DNA of 64,000 nucleotides from contig CAKZJX010000010.1 of the NCBI GenBank assembly GCA_937120535.1, positions 1 to 64,000 of the forward strand, in the 5' to 3' direction. This document shows positions 19,204-29,344 of this stretch, piece by piece. Both the position numbers and the translations under genes were made by a program. The notes below the pieces were generated by a model. It was given only the letters and a program-made list of their open reading frames with translations, was not told the origin of the DNA and ran no database searches. This stretch comes from an uncultured Anaerolineae bacterium. GTDB lineage: Bacteria > Chloroflexota > Anaerolineae > Anaerolineales > Villigracilaceae. The number at the start of each line of letters is the position of its first letter. Within the stretch, counting starts at the first letter, position 1.

Positions 19204-20385
19204 ATGTCCAAGACCGATTGGATCCAACAAGAACTGGACGCCTTGAAAGAACAAGGGCTATATAACTACATTCGTACCATTGGGTCGCCCCAAGGAGCTT
19301 GGTTGATCGTAGACGGTCGACGCGTCTTAAACTTCTGTTCCAACAACTACCTAGGCCTGGCCAATCATCCGGCGCTGGTGGCCGCTGCCAAACGGTCGTT
19401 AGACGAGATGGGCGTCGGGCCGGCTGCCGTTCGCTCAATCGCCGGGACAACCACCTTGCACGTCGAGTTGGAGAAGCGCCTGGCTGCCTTTAAGGGCGTC
19501 GAAGCGGCCCTCACCTTCCAGTCGGGGTTCAACGCCAATCTGGCCACCATTCCGGCTCTGGTGGGCAAGGAAGATGTGATCTTTTCCGATCGCCTAAACC
19601 ACGCCTCAATTATTGATGGATGTCGTCTATCGGGAGCTAAAATTATCGCCTATGAGCATAACGACGTACACTCGCTCGAGGAACACATCCGAGCAAACTT
19701 GAGTCAATATCGCCGCGGCCTGATCGTCACCGATGGGGTGTTCAGCATGGATGGCGATATTGCCCCCCTGCCGGCCATTTGCGAGATCGCTCAAAAATAC
19801 GACCTGCTGCTGATGGTGGACGATGCCCATGGCGAAGGCGTGCTCGGCCGCGGTGGACGCGGCATCGTCGATCATTTCGGTCTGCACGGCAAAGTGGACG
19901 TCGAGGTGGGCACGCTCTCCAAAGCCTTTGGCGTGGTAGGCGGTGTGGTGGCTGGCAAATCGGTCATCGTTGAGTGGCTGCGCCAGCGGGGCCGGCCCTT
20001 CCTATTCTCTTCCGCTATGACCATTCCCGATGTAGCAGCCTGCCTGACAGCCCTCGAACTGCTGGAACAGTCCACCGAACTGGTGGACCGTCTATGGGCG
20101 AACGCTCACTACTTCAAAGCCGAGATGAAACGCCTGGGCTTCGATATCGGATCAAGTGAGACTCCCATCACCCCCGTCATGCTCGGCGAAGCACCCTTGG
20201 CCCAGCAATTCAGCCGTGAACTGCTCGAAGCCGGCGTATTTGCCATGGCGATCGGCTATCCCACCGTCCCGCGCGGCAAAGCGCGTATCCGCGTGATGCT
20301 CTCGGCGGTGCACACTCGAGACGATTTAGATCAAGGCCTAGAAGCCTTCCAGACAGTAGGGCGCAAGCTTGGCGTAATCTCCTAA
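19204..20385 (+). CDS. kbl: Glycine C-acetyltransferase / AONS-family PLP enzyme
   Basis: [45 protein letters not shown] at 19204 preferred. Confidence 0.85.
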   Translation: MSKTDWIQQELDALKEQGLYNYIRTIGSPQGAWLIVDGRRVLNFCSNNYLGLANHPALVAAAKRSLDEMGVGPAAVRSIAGTTTLHVELEKRLAAFKGVEAALTFQSGFNANLATIPALVGKEDVIFSDRLNHASIIDGCRLSGAKIIAYEHNDVHSLEEHIRANLSQYRRGLIVTDGVFSMDGDIAPLPAICEIAQKYDLLLMVDDAHGEGVLGRGGRGIVDHFGLHGKVDVEVGTLSKAFGVVGGVVAGKSVIVEWLRQRGRPFLFSSAMTIPDVAACLTALELLEQSTELVDRLWANAHYFKAEMKRLGFDIGSSETPITPVMLGEAPLAQQFSRELLEAGVFAMAIGYPTVPRGKARIRVMLSAVHTRDDLDQGLEAFQTVGRKLGVIS

Positions 20386-20458
20386 ACCTCCCCTCGGCAC
20401 TCCTCCTTTGCTCCACAGCGACCGGTGTCGGCCGGCTTATTCCCCTCTTGCTTATTGC

Positions 20459-20487
20459 GAGAGCCAGGGACGCCGACCCTGGCTCTC
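20459..20487 (+). terminator. Hairpin downstream of kbl-like gene
   Basis: Perfect GAGAGCCAGGG/CCCTGGCTCTC stem; no T tract. Confidence 0.45.
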
Positions 20488-20548
20488 TCAAGGAGGAGAA
20501 GAGAAATCACCTTACGCCCTTATAGTAGCACAATCCTAAATGCAGTGC

Positions 20549-20578
20549 TTGACGAGAATTCTACGTTTCCTCTACGAT
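20549..20578 (+). promoter_or_regulatory. Candidate promoter TTGACG-18-TACGAT upstream of ABC genes
   Basis: Hexamers and spacing read directly. Confidence 0.5.
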
Positions 20579-20625
20579 TATCCGACAATTTTTATCAACA
20601 ACGATGCCTATAAGGAGTTCTTACC

Positions 20626-21651
20626 ATGTCCATCCCGTTGGCTGTAGAAACCCATCAACTGGGTCGAGTATACAAAATTCGTGGCAACCGTAAAGAGAAA
20701 GTCATCCGCAAAGAACTGGTTGCCTTGGAAAATGTCAACCTAGAGGTGCAACAAGGAGAACTATTTGGCCTGCTGGGTCCAAACGGCGCCGGCAAAACAA
20801 CCCTGATCAAGATTCTGACCACGCTTCTCGCCCCGACCTCGGGCTGGGCGCGCGTGGCCGGATACGATGTGGTCACCCAAGCAGCCAAAATTCGCCCTCT
20901 GATCAACATGGTCTCCGGTGGCGAATCGTCTGGCTATGGGCTGTTGACCGTGCGCGAAAACTTGTGGATGTTCGCCCAGTTTTACGGCATCCCATCTCGA
21001 GAGGCCAATCAACGTATCGAACGCCTGATCGAGATGGTAGGCATGTCCGACCGCTTGCACACCAAATCTTCAGACCTCTCGACCGGCTTGCGACAGAAGA
21101 TGAACATCGTGCGCGGCTTCCTCACCGACCCGCGCGTGCTCTTTCTCGATGAACCCACCCTCGGCCTGGACGTGGGCGCCTCGCGTGACGTGCGCCGCTT
21201 TATCCGAGACTGGATGAAGGAAGATCTCACACGAACCATCGTGCTCACCACCCATTACATGGTCGAGGCCGATGAGCTCTGCGACCGCGTGGCCATCATC
21301 AACCGCGGGCGGGTCTTGGCCTGCGACACACCGGCCGCTCTCAAACAGCGCCTGCAGCGCGAAGCCCACTTTGAAATCGAAACTGGCTCGCTCAACGGCG
21401 TGAACATTAGCATGGTAGAAAGTCTGCCTGGCGTGCGCAAAGCGGTCCTGAGCGGCGCCAAAGGCATGGTGCGCCTGAAATTCACCTTGGCAGAAGAAGC
21501 AGCGCTGGCCAATGTGATCAACCTATTCACGCAGCAAGGGGTGAAAATCCTACGCTTGACCAAGCAAGAGCCCACTCTGGAGGATGTCTTTGTGGATTTG
21601 GTAGGCCGTAGCATGACAGAAGAGGAAGAGGGCCAAAATGCAGAAGCATGA
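20626..21651 (+). CDS. ABC transporter ATP-binding protein (ABC-2 type exporter)
   Basis: Walker A GPNGAGKTT, signature-like LSTGLRQK, Walker B VLFLDEPT. Confidence 0.93.
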   Translation: MSIPLAVETHQLGRVYKIRGNRKEKVIRKELVALENVNLEVQQGELFGLLGPNGAGKTTLIKILTTLLAPTSGWARVAGYDVVTQAAKIRPLINMVSGGESSGYGLLTVRENLWMFAQFYGIPSREANQRIERLIEMVGMSDRLHTKSSDLSTGLRQKMNIVRGFLTDPRVLFLDEPTLGLDVGASRDVRRFIRDWMKEDLTRTIVLTTHYMVEADELCDRVAIINRGRVLACDTPAALKQRLQREAHFEIETGSLNGVNISMVESLPGVRKAVLSGAKGMVRLKFTLAEEAALANVINLFTQQGVKILRLTKQEPTLEDVFVDLVGRSMTEEEEGQNAEA

Positions 21652-22501
21652 ATCGTCGTCGTCCACTACACATGTCACTCACAAAGATAGCGGATGGCGC
21701 CTGTTCCTGCGCACGGTGATCGCCCGCGCCTACCCACGCTTGATCGGTCAGCAACGAGAGCCATCTTGGTTAATCTTTGAAGTGGTCATGCCGATTGGCA
21801 CGACCATTGCTTACGTGCTGGTCTATAAAGCGCTGCGTGCGCCGGAGGAGTATATCGGCTTTGTGGTGATGGGCGGCGCTATGACTGCCTTCTGGATGAA
21901 TGTGCTGTGGAGCATGGCCAGTCAATTGTATTGGGAAAAAGAAACCGGCAACCTGGCGCTCTATATCATTGCGCCCAACCCGAAGATGGCTGTCTTGCTC
22001 GGCATGGCGTTGGGGGGCATGGCGGCTACGTCGCTGCGCGCCTTGATCGTGATCCTGATCGGATCGCTGCTGTTCGACGTTACCTATCGCGTGACCGATT
22101 TCATGCAACTGTTTGCGGTGTTTTTGCTGACTATGGTAGCCTTGTATGGGATGGGGATGATGTTGGCGTCGGCGTTTTTGTTGTTCGGTCGCGAAGCGTG
22201 GAATTTGGTCAGTTTGGCGCAGGAGCCGATCTTCCTGGTATCCGGGTTTTTCTTCCCTCTCAAAGCTCTCCCGTTCTGGGTCGGGATCATCGCCTCGATC
22301 GTTCCTGTAACTCTCGGCATGGACGCTATGCGACAGTTGGTCTTCCCCTCGGCATTTCCTTTCGGCTTCTTGGACGTGCGCACCGAAATTGCGGTGTTGG
22401 CCGGCCTGGCAGTCGTCTTCCTGGTCTCGGCCAAATGGTTGCTGGACTACGTGGAGCGTCTGGCGGTACGCGAGGGCCGGCTTACCGAGAGTCGACGATG
22501 A
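21638..22501 (+). CDS. ABC-2 type permease
   Basis: Six-TM pattern; overlaps ATPase gene by 14 nt. Confidence 0.88.
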   Translation: MQKHESSSSTTHVTHKDSGWRLFLRTVIARAYPRLIGQQREPSWLIFEVVMPIGTTIAYVLVYKALRAPEEYIGFVVMGGAMTAFWMNVLWSMASQLYWEKETGNLALYIIAPNPKMAVLLGMALGGMAATSLRALIVILIGSLLFDVTYRVTDFMQLFAVFLLTMVALYGMGMMLASAFLLFGREAWNLVSLAQEPIFLVSGFFFPLKALPFWVGIIASIVPVTLGMDAMRQLVFPSAFPFGFLDVRTEIAVLAGLAVVFLVSAKWLLDYVERLAVREGRLTESRR

Positions 22502-22521
22502 AGCGGAAAGGAGGTCTCGCC

Positions 22522-23376
22522 ATGAATCGTAGTGCCCTGTGGCGTTCGTTCCGTTTGGCTACCTGGTTAGGTTGGCAGATCGAGTCGAATTGGACCGATC
22601 CGTTCTTGTTTGCGATCTACTCGATCATCAAGCCGATCACCGGGGCGGCGATCTTGGTGATTATGTATGGTGTGATCACGCAGGGTCGCTTCGAGGATCC
22701 GATGTTCCCGTATCTGTATCTTGGGAATGCCTTTTACATTTATGTAGGTTCGATAATGACGGGCGTCTCGTGGGCGGTGATCGACGATCGGGAGCATTAC
22801 CGCACTCTCAAATACGTTTACGTTGCCCCAATCCATATTCCACTCTACTTGCTTGGGCGCGGCGTTGCTCGATTCTTAACCGGATCGATCGCCGTGGTGA
22901 TCACGATTGCCGCCGGTGTGCTCTTCTTGAGCGTGCCATTAGACTTCTCTGCCATCCAGTGGGGTCTGTTCTTGCCCACGTTGTTGTTTGGCGTGTTCAT
23001 GCTGACCATGATGGGCTTGCTGCTGGCCGGCCTAACGCTGATCATGGCCCGCCATGAATTCATTATCGGCGAAGTGACCGCTAGTGCGTTATATATCTTC
23101 AGCGGCGCAGCCTTTCCGCTTGAGGTGTTGCCCCCTTGGCTACGTCCGATCGGCTTTGCCATGCCGACCACCTACTGGCTAGAGTTACTTCGCCGTTCCC
23201 TGGTAAGCGATGTGGCCCAGGCGTTCCCTACCTTGTCTATATTGAGCAACGCCCAACTGTTGAGCATCTTGATCGGCCTGGGTGTACTGTTCGCCGCCCT
23301 AGGTGCGCTGATCTTTTGGTTCTGCGATCGCCTGGCGCGCGAACGCGGCCTGATTGACATCACCACCCATTACTGA
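22522..23376 (+). CDS. ABC-2 type permease (second)
   Basis: AAAGGAGGT Shine-Dalgarno before ATG 22522; multi-TM. Confidence 0.87.
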   Translation: MNRSALWRSFRLATWLGWQIESNWTDPFLFAIYSIIKPITGAAILVIMYGVITQGRFEDPMFPYLYLGNAFYIYVGSIMTGVSWAVIDDREHYRTLKYVYVAPIHIPLYLLGRGVARFLTGSIAVVITIAAGVLFLSVPLDFSAIQWGLFLPTLLFGVFMLTMMGLLLAGLTLIMARHEFIIGEVTASALYIFSGAAFPLEVLPPWLRPIGFAMPTTYWLELLRRSLVSDVAQAFPTLSILSNAQLLSILIGLGVLFAALGALIFWFCDRLARERGLIDITTHY

Positions 23377-24290
23377 TGGCGCTTGATTTGGAACACGTCA
23401 AAATCCCGCGCCACCACCGTGTTTGGGAAGACAGCTTGCGCCTCAGCCAACACGTCCTTTTCCCGATAGCGGCGCGAGATGTGAGTCAGGATCAATCGCT
23501 TGACTTCGGCCCGTAGCGCCAATTCAGCCGCCATGCGAGCCGTTAAATGAGAAAACTGGCGAGCCATCTCGGCTTCCTCGCTAAGATAAGTGGCTTCGAT
23601 CACCAACGCATTAGCGCCGCGACATACTTCTACCAGATCGTCGGTACGACCCGCATCTCCCACGATCACCAGCTTGGCGCCGCGCTCTGCCGGCCCCAAC
23701 ACATCGTCCGGCGTGACGCGAGTGCCGTTGGCCAGGGTGATCGTCTCGCCGGCCACCAGGCGACCGCGCTCCGGTCCGAAAGGCACTCCCAGCGCATCGG
23801 CTTTTTCGGGCAGGAAGGGCCGGCGCGCCTTTTCCTCAAAGAGATAGCCCAAGCAGTCCGGCCCACGATGGGTGACGGGGAAGGCTGTCACCGTAAACTC
23901 GTCCGCTTCAAAGAACGTGCCTGGCTGAATCTCGATCAAGCGCAAGGGCATAGGAGGTGGATTGCCACGCAACACCACCCCATAGAGCAAATCGTGAATG
24001 CGCTCCAGGGTTTGCCGTCCGGCGTAAATTTCTAGCTCGTCGATCGCTTCCCAGCGCAGAAAGGTCGAAAGTAACCCTCCCAGGCCGAGGATATGATCGA
24101 GATGGCCATGGGTGATCAAGATGCGGTTCAGGTGTTTGAATCCAATGCCAGCCTGCAAAATCTGGCGTTGAGTCCCCTCACCACAATCCACCAAAAAACG
24201 ATATTCGTTATGGGTGACGATCTGAGCAGAGAGGCCGCGTCGGGCCGAAGGAGCAGAAGCAGAGGTTCCAAGAAAGAGCAACTCAAACAA
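23370..24290 (-). CDS. rnz: Ribonuclease Z
   Basis: FLGTSASAPSARRGLSA and ITHGHLDHILGL metallo-beta-lactamase motifs. Confidence 0.92.
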   Translation of the reverse strand: MFELLFLGTSASAPSARRGLSAQIVTHNEYRFLVDCGEGTQRQILQAGIGFKHLNRILITHGHLDHILGLGGLLSTFLRWEAIDELEIYAGRQTLERIHDLLYGVVLRGNPPPMPLRLIEIQPGTFFEADEFTVTAFPVTHRGPDCLGYLFEEKARRPFLPEKADALGVPFGPERGRLVAGETITLANGTRVTPDDVLGPAERGAKLVIVGDAGRTDDLVEVCRGANALVIEATYLSEEAEMARQFSHLTARMAAELALRAEVKRLILTHISRRYREKDVLAEAQAVFPNTVVARDFDVFQIKRHQ

Positions 24291-24386
24291 GGCGTATCCT
24301 CAGGGCTGCCGCAAGAACCAGACTTGCGAGGCAAGGAATGAACTAGGCGCCACAATTTTACCTTAAGAAAAACCGACCATTTGTGC

Positions 24387-24392
24387 TATAAT
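24387..24392 (+). promoter_or_regulatory. -10 box TATAAT upstream of ftsK-like gene
   Basis: Consensus hexamer about 35 nt before ATG. Confidence 0.45.
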
Positions 24393-24427
24393 CTTTTTAT
24401 CACGTTGAGTGGTCTTGTGAGTTGCCG

Positions 24428-26836
24428 ATGCCTAGGTCAAGCGGAAAGTCGTCCAAATCTCACAGCCCATCCAGAGGGCCGGCCGGCGGGCGGAAATCGC
24501 CCCCCGCTTCTTCTCAGCCGGCTCCTGCGCCTTCTGCGGCGCTCTCCTGGTGGCACCAATTATCGCCGGAGCGCAAGCTGGACATCGTAGGCATGGCCCT
24601 TTCCGGCAGCGGTGCGATCTTGCTGCTCAGCTTGTTGGCCGTCCAGCGCAGCCCTTTGATCGGAGGGGCGATCCGTCTGCTCTCACAACTGGTTGGGTGG
24701 GGCATCTATATCCTTCCCATTGCCCTGTTGGCCTTCGGTTTGTGGCTGGTATTCCGTCGCATTGAAACCCTGCCGCCGCTCACCTTGGAACGCGCCATCG
24801 GCAGCCTGATTTTCTTCTTCTGGTTGCTGATCGTCTTCCACGCCTTCTTTCCCTTAGATCAATCCCTGCTGGCAGCGGCCGATGGACGAGGCGGCGGTTG
24901 GATTGGCAGCCTGCTCCACCGCCTGCTCTGGAACCTGCTGGGGGTTGCCGGCGCAGGAATTGCCTTGTTGGCCTGGTTCCTCATTGCTTTGATGTTGACC
25001 TTGGACCTCTCGGCAAGCGACCTAGCGGCCGCGCTTGCGCCCCTGTTTGCACGCACCCGCGCCTCCCTTGCCGCCTTCTGGAGACGCCTGACTCGATCCC
25101 CCACACCCACCCCTCCATCAATCCAAGTCAACGGTTTCCAACCCCTCACCCCATCGCCCATACAGACGACCGAGGCCCGTCCGCCGATGCCCATCGTCCC
25201 TAAAGTGGGCCTAGCGGAGCCGATAGTCACTTGGCAACTGCCCTCGATCGCCACCATCCTCGACCCGGCCGTCACTCCTTCGGTGAATGAGGAGTTCATT
25301 CAAAAACGGGCTCGCCTCATCGAAGAGACACTGGCCTCCTTGGGTGCGCCGGCCCAGGTCGTTGCCATCAGCCGTGGCCCCACGATCACCCAATTCGGCG
25401 TCGAGCCGCTTTTCATCGAGACCCGCAACGGTCGGATTCGGGTGCGCGTTAGCCGCATCGCCGCCTTGGCCGACGATCTGGCCCTGGCCTTGGCCGCGCC
25501 GCGCATCCGCATTCAAGCCCCTGTTCCCGGGCAGAGTTACGTCGGCATCGAAGTCCCCAACGAAGAAATGATCCTGGTCTCCCTGCGAGATATCCTAGAA
25601 AGCGAGATCTTTCGACGCAATCGGAGCCCTTTGCAGATTGCTCTGGGTCGAGATGTAGCCGGCCACCCGATCGTGGCCGACCTAACAGCCATGCCCCATC
25701 TGCTGATTGCTGGCACCACTGGCTCCGGCAAATCTGTGTGTGTGAACGCCATCCTTACCACCCTGCTGCTCCACAACACCCCCAACGATCTGCGCCTGTT
25801 GCTGGTCGATCCCAAACGGGTAGAGTTGACCGGCTACAACGGCATTCCGCATCTCCTCGCACCGGTAGTGGTCGAGATGGAACGTGTTGTAGGCGCCCTC
25901 CAATGGATCATGCGCGAAATGGATCGCCGGTATCGTGAATTTGCCCGCATCGGCGTCCGCAACATTTTGGACTACAACCATCGGGCCAGCGGCCTGGGGA
26001 TCAAAAAACTTCCCTACTACGTAGTGGTGGTTGACGAACTTGCCGATCTCATGATGATCGCCCCCGAAGAGACCGAGCGCATCATCACCCGCATCGCCCA
26101 ACTAGCGCGCGCCACTGGCATTCACCTCATCCTGGCTACCCAACGCCCCTCGGTAGACGTGGTGACCGGCCTGATCAAAGCCAACTTCCCGGCGCGCATC
26201 GCCTTTGCCGTGGCCTCCGGCGTGGATAGTCGCGTGATCCTCGATCAACCCGGCGCCGAACGCTTGCTCGGCCGCGGCGACATGCTCTATCAGGCCCCTG
26301 ATGCTGCCTCGCCGGTTCGCCTACAGGGCGTGTTCGTCTCCGACCAAGAAATCCAGCGCTTGGTAAATTTCTGGCGAGCCCAAGCTGCTGCAACGCCCTA
26401 CCTCACCTCATCCTCTGGTCCAGTGGACGCACCCTCCTTAGATGGCATACCTCTCAAACAGATCCCGCTCTTTGCCGATTTGGTAGCCGATTCTGAGGAA
26501 GACCCTCTGCTCAGCGAAGCCATTGCCATCGTGCGCAAAGAAGGCAAAGCATCGGTCTCCATGCTGCAGCGCAAGTTGCGCATTGGCTATACCCGTGCCT
26601 CACGCCTCATCGATCGCTTAGAAGAAAAGGGCATCGTCGGCCCTCCAGAAGGCCTTTCCCAGATCCGTCGCGTCCTAGGAACCGACGACAACCCTTCAAC
26701 GACCATCTCTCCCTCTCGAAACGATCTCTCCAAGAAAGACAAGCAAACCTACTCCTCTGAAGCACCCACGATAAATCCAACCACTGATCTTGCCCCCGGA
26801 ACAACAGGAAACATACCAGAAGGGAAACCTTCCTGA
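24428..26836 (+). CDS. ftsK: FtsK/SpoIIIE-family DNA translocase
   Basis: N-terminal TMs, GTTGSGKSVCVNA Walker A, C-terminal gamma winged helix MLQRKLRIGYTRASRLIDRLEEKGIVGP; the ORF track starts at 24422. Confidence 0.95.
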   Translation: MPRSSGKSSKSHSPSRGPAGGRKSPPASSQPAPAPSAALSWWHQLSPERKLDIVGMALSGSGAILLLSLLAVQRSPLIGGAIRLLSQLVGWGIYILPIALLAFGLWLVFRRIETLPPLTLERAIGSLIFFFWLLIVFHAFFPLDQSLLAAADGRGGGWIGSLLHRLLWNLLGVAGAGIALLAWFLIALMLTLDLSASDLAAALAPLFARTRASLAAFWRRLTRSPTPTPPSIQVNGFQPLTPSPIQTTEARPPMPIVPKVGLAEPIVTWQLPSIATILDPAVTPSVNEEFIQKRARLIEETLASLGAPAQVVAISRGPTITQFGVEPLFIETRNGRIRVRVSRIAALADDLALALAAPRIRIQAPVPGQSYVGIEVPNEEMILVSLRDILESEIFRRNRSPLQIALGRDVAGHPIVADLTAMPHLLIAGTTGSGKSVCVNAILTTLLLHNTPNDLRLLLVDPKRVELTGYNGIPHLLAPVVVEMERVVGALQWIMREMDRRYREFARIGVRNILDYNHRASGLGIKKLPYYVVVVDELADLMMIAPEETERIITRIAQLARATGIHLILATQRPSVDVVTGLIKANFPARIAFAVASGVDSRVILDQPGAERLLGRGDMLYQAPDAASPVRLQGVFVSDQEIQRLVNFWRAQAAATPYLTSSSGPVDAPSLDGIPLKQIPLFADLVADSEEDPLLSEAIAIVRKEGKASVSMLQRKLRIGYTRASRLIDRLEEKGIVGPPEGLSQIRRVLGTDDNPSTTISPSRNDLSKKDKQTYSSEAPTINPTTDLAPGTTGNIPEGKPS

Positions 26837-27241
26837 GGCAAATGCACTTCCCATCAACCCGCTAGGCTAGCTCGATGGAGGCAGGCATGGATAGCAGCGA
26901 GAGAAAGCCCAGAGACATCTCACCCCTGATAGGTACCATGCCCTTATTATTGCACAATTGGGAGCGGCTAAATTATAGGTTCGATAAACTCATGAGCAGG
27001 ATAGCTGGAAAAACGCTGCTTGTGCCATGGACGTCGGTTGAAGCAGGACATCAAACGTTTCCAGGCTGCCTGCAAGGCTTCTGGATCACGCGACAAGAAA
27101 ACAGCGCGAACGTCGCGCCAGGCGAGCGAGATCCTGGCCTCGCTCGGCGTTCTTCCCTTCGGGGTCGGTTTGTGCTTGGGACCCTGCCTCCACCCCGCCG
27201 TGTCACGTGACTCACATGGGAACACGTCGATCACAGAGCCT

Positions 27242-27270
27242 CCCCGCGTCTTTGTGTCTCTGTGTGAAAA
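27242..27270. repeat. Intergenic CACAGAGACACAAAGACGCGG-type sequence
   Basis: ccccgcgtctttgtgtctctgtgtgaaaa; resembles intergenic repeats seen in other prokaryotes. Confidence 0.4.
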
Positions 27271-27332
27271 AATTCCCTTTTTATCCACTCCCTGCACAAT
27301 TGCCAAGCTCCCTGTTGCACACTATACTATAC

Positions 27333-27338
27333 TATAAT
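27333..27338 (+). promoter_or_regulatory. -10 box TATAAT in ACTAT direct repeats upstream of STK-PQQ gene
   Basis: actatactatactataatag. Confidence 0.4.
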
Positions 27339-27397
27339 AGAAAACATCTGGCCATCTAGCTCGTCTTAAGTATGACACCTTTAGAATAGGTCTTTGC

Positions 27398-29332
27398 GTG
27401 GTGATGGTTAATCCTCAACCAACCCATTCATCCCACCAATCTCAACCGGGAGAGACCCCTCTGGATACCCGTCGCATCACTCAATCCCTGGACGAGGGAA
27501 ACAGCTCGTCGCGCCGTCAATTACCGTCGGGCTTCATCCTGGCCAAACGCTATGAGATCCAGGAGGTGATCGGAGTAGGCGGAATGGGCTCGGTCTATCG
27601 CGCCCGCGATCTCCACTTTCCCAACATCGTCAAACTGGTCGCTGTCAAAGAAATGGTCAACCTGGCCACCGACCCTGAGATGCGCAAGGCGATTATCCAG
27701 AACTTTGAACGGGAGGCTAACATTCTGGCTACTCTCAATCACCCCTCCATTCCCCGGATATACGATTACTTCTCTCAGGACGATCGCTCCTACCTAGTCC
27801 TGGAATTCATTTCCGGCAAAGATCTAGAAGCGATCATCAACGAGACGAAGGGCTTCCTCCCCGAAGAACAGGTTCTCGCTTGGGCTATCCAGCTGTGCGA
27901 TGTGCTGGACTATCTCCACAACCACAACCCGCCGATCATCTTCCGTGACATGAAACCCTCAAACGTCATGCTTAATTTCAACGGCGATGTCATCCTAATT
28001 GACTTTGGTATCGCCAAAATCTTTCAGAGCGGCGTCAAGGGAACGATGATCGGCACTGAAGGCTATGCCCCCCCTGAACAATATCGCGGCGAGGCCACCC
28101 CTTTAGCCGACATCTACGCTCTAGGGGCGACACTCCACCACGCTTTAACTAAGCGCGACCCACGCCTAGAACCGCCCTTCTCGTTTGCCGAACGCCCGAT
28201 CCGCAAAATCAATCCTGCCGTCTCAGCCGAATTCGAAGCAGTGATCAACAAAACCTTGGAATACAAGATGGAGGATCGTTTCCGCAGCGCAGCGGAAATG
28301 AAAGAAGCCCTGATCAACGTCGGTCGTAAGACGGGTATACTGAACCGCCTCCCAACCGCCGGCCTACAATCTACGACGATCAAACCCATATGGACCTTCA
28401 CTTGCGAAGACGAGATTCGCGGCTCGTCCACCATCTTCCAAGGAATCCTCTTCATCGGCTCCTACGACAACAACCTCTATGCCCTAAACGCTGCCGATGG
28501 CAAGCTGATTTGGAAATACCCCACCGATGGAGGGATCGTCACTCGGCCGGCCATCTATCAAGATAGCGTGTACATCGGCTCGGGGGACGCGCGGCTTCAC
28601 GCAGTAAGCATCCGATCGGGCAAAGTGCTCTGGACCTACTATACCAAAGGCCCAATCCACTCTTCCCCACGCATTGCTGAAGGGCACGTTTTCTTTGGGT
28701 CAGACGATCACTGTCTATATGCTGTCAACCTGAACACCGGCCGCCTTACCTGGAACATTCAAACCAGTGGAGTAATTCGATCCACACCGTTCATTGCCCA
28801 CGAACGCATTTACGTAGGCAACGAGAGTGGCGATTTCTACGCCTTCGACTTTCGGGGCGAGATCAAATGGCGCTTTACGGCCAAACGCGGCATTACCGGA
28901 TCGCCGATCGTGGTTGATCAGACCGTTTACTTCTGCTCCTTAGACGGTACGCTCTATGCCCTAGACGCTTTGCACGGATGGTTGGTTTGGCGATTTCGCC
29001 TAGGAAAAAGTTCGGTGGTCACGCCGGCTGTGTCTGAAAACATCATCATCACCGGCGCTGCGGATGGGTTTATTTATGCAGTGGATATCCAGAATGCTCG
29101 AGAAGTGTGGCGGTTTCGCACCGAGCATCAAGTCAGCGGTTCACCAACCATCTACCGCGATGCGGTGTATTGCGGCTCGGCCGATGGAGTGCTCTATTGC
29201 CTGGAATGTCGCACCGGACGTCTGCGCTGGAAGTTTGCCACACAGGGGCCGATCACAGGAACCCCCATGATCTATGATGATATTGTCTATATCGGTTCCA
29301 GTGACCGAAACGTATATGCTCTATTTGCTTGA
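27398..29332 (+). CDS. Ser/Thr protein kinase fused to PQQ-type beta-propeller repeats
   Basis: GVGGMGSVYRA, IIFRDMKPSN, DFGIAK; multiple repeats of the VYIGS.D..LYA type. Confidence 0.92.
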   Translation: MVMVNPQPTHSSHQSQPGETPLDTRRITQSLDEGNSSSRRQLPSGFILAKRYEIQEVIGVGGMGSVYRARDLHFPNIVKLVAVKEMVNLATDPEMRKAIIQNFEREANILATLNHPSIPRIYDYFSQDDRSYLVLEFISGKDLEAIINETKGFLPEEQVLAWAIQLCDVLDYLHNHNPPIIFRDMKPSNVMLNFNGDVILIDFGIAKIFQSGVKGTMIGTEGYAPPEQYRGEATPLADIYALGATLHHALTKRDPRLEPPFSFAERPIRKINPAVSAEFEAVINKTLEYKMEDRFRSAAEMKEALINVGRKTGILNRLPTAGLQSTTIKPIWTFTCEDEIRGSSTIFQGILFIGSYDNNLYALNAADGKLIWKYPTDGGIVTRPAIYQDSVYIGSGDARLHAVSIRSGKVLWTYYTKGPIHSSPRIAEGHVFFGSDDHCLYAVNLNTGRLTWNIQTSGVIRSTPFIAHERIYVGNESGDFYAFDFRGEIKWRFTAKRGITGSPIVVDQTVYFCSLDGTLYALDALHGWLVWRFRLGKSSVVTPAVSENIIITGAADGFIYAVDIQNAREVWRFRTEHQVSGSPTIYRDAVYCGSADGVLYCLECRTGRLRWKFATQGPITGTPMIYDDIVYIGSSDRNVYALFA

Positions 29333-29344
29333 GAAGGAGTTGCC

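Noticed and set aside
21907-22521. N-terminal extension of the second ABC permease (489-aa ORF)
   Set aside because: Overlaps the first permease in another frame; a strong SD precedes ATG 22522.
23370-23376. Convergent overlap of ABC permease and rnz stop regions
   Set aside because: A 7-nt convergent overlap is ordinary in compact genomes; similar overlap at 56327-56353.
26875-27210. 111-aa plus-strand ORF after ftsK
   Set aside because: No family resemblance; overlaps repeat-like and possibly degraded sequence.
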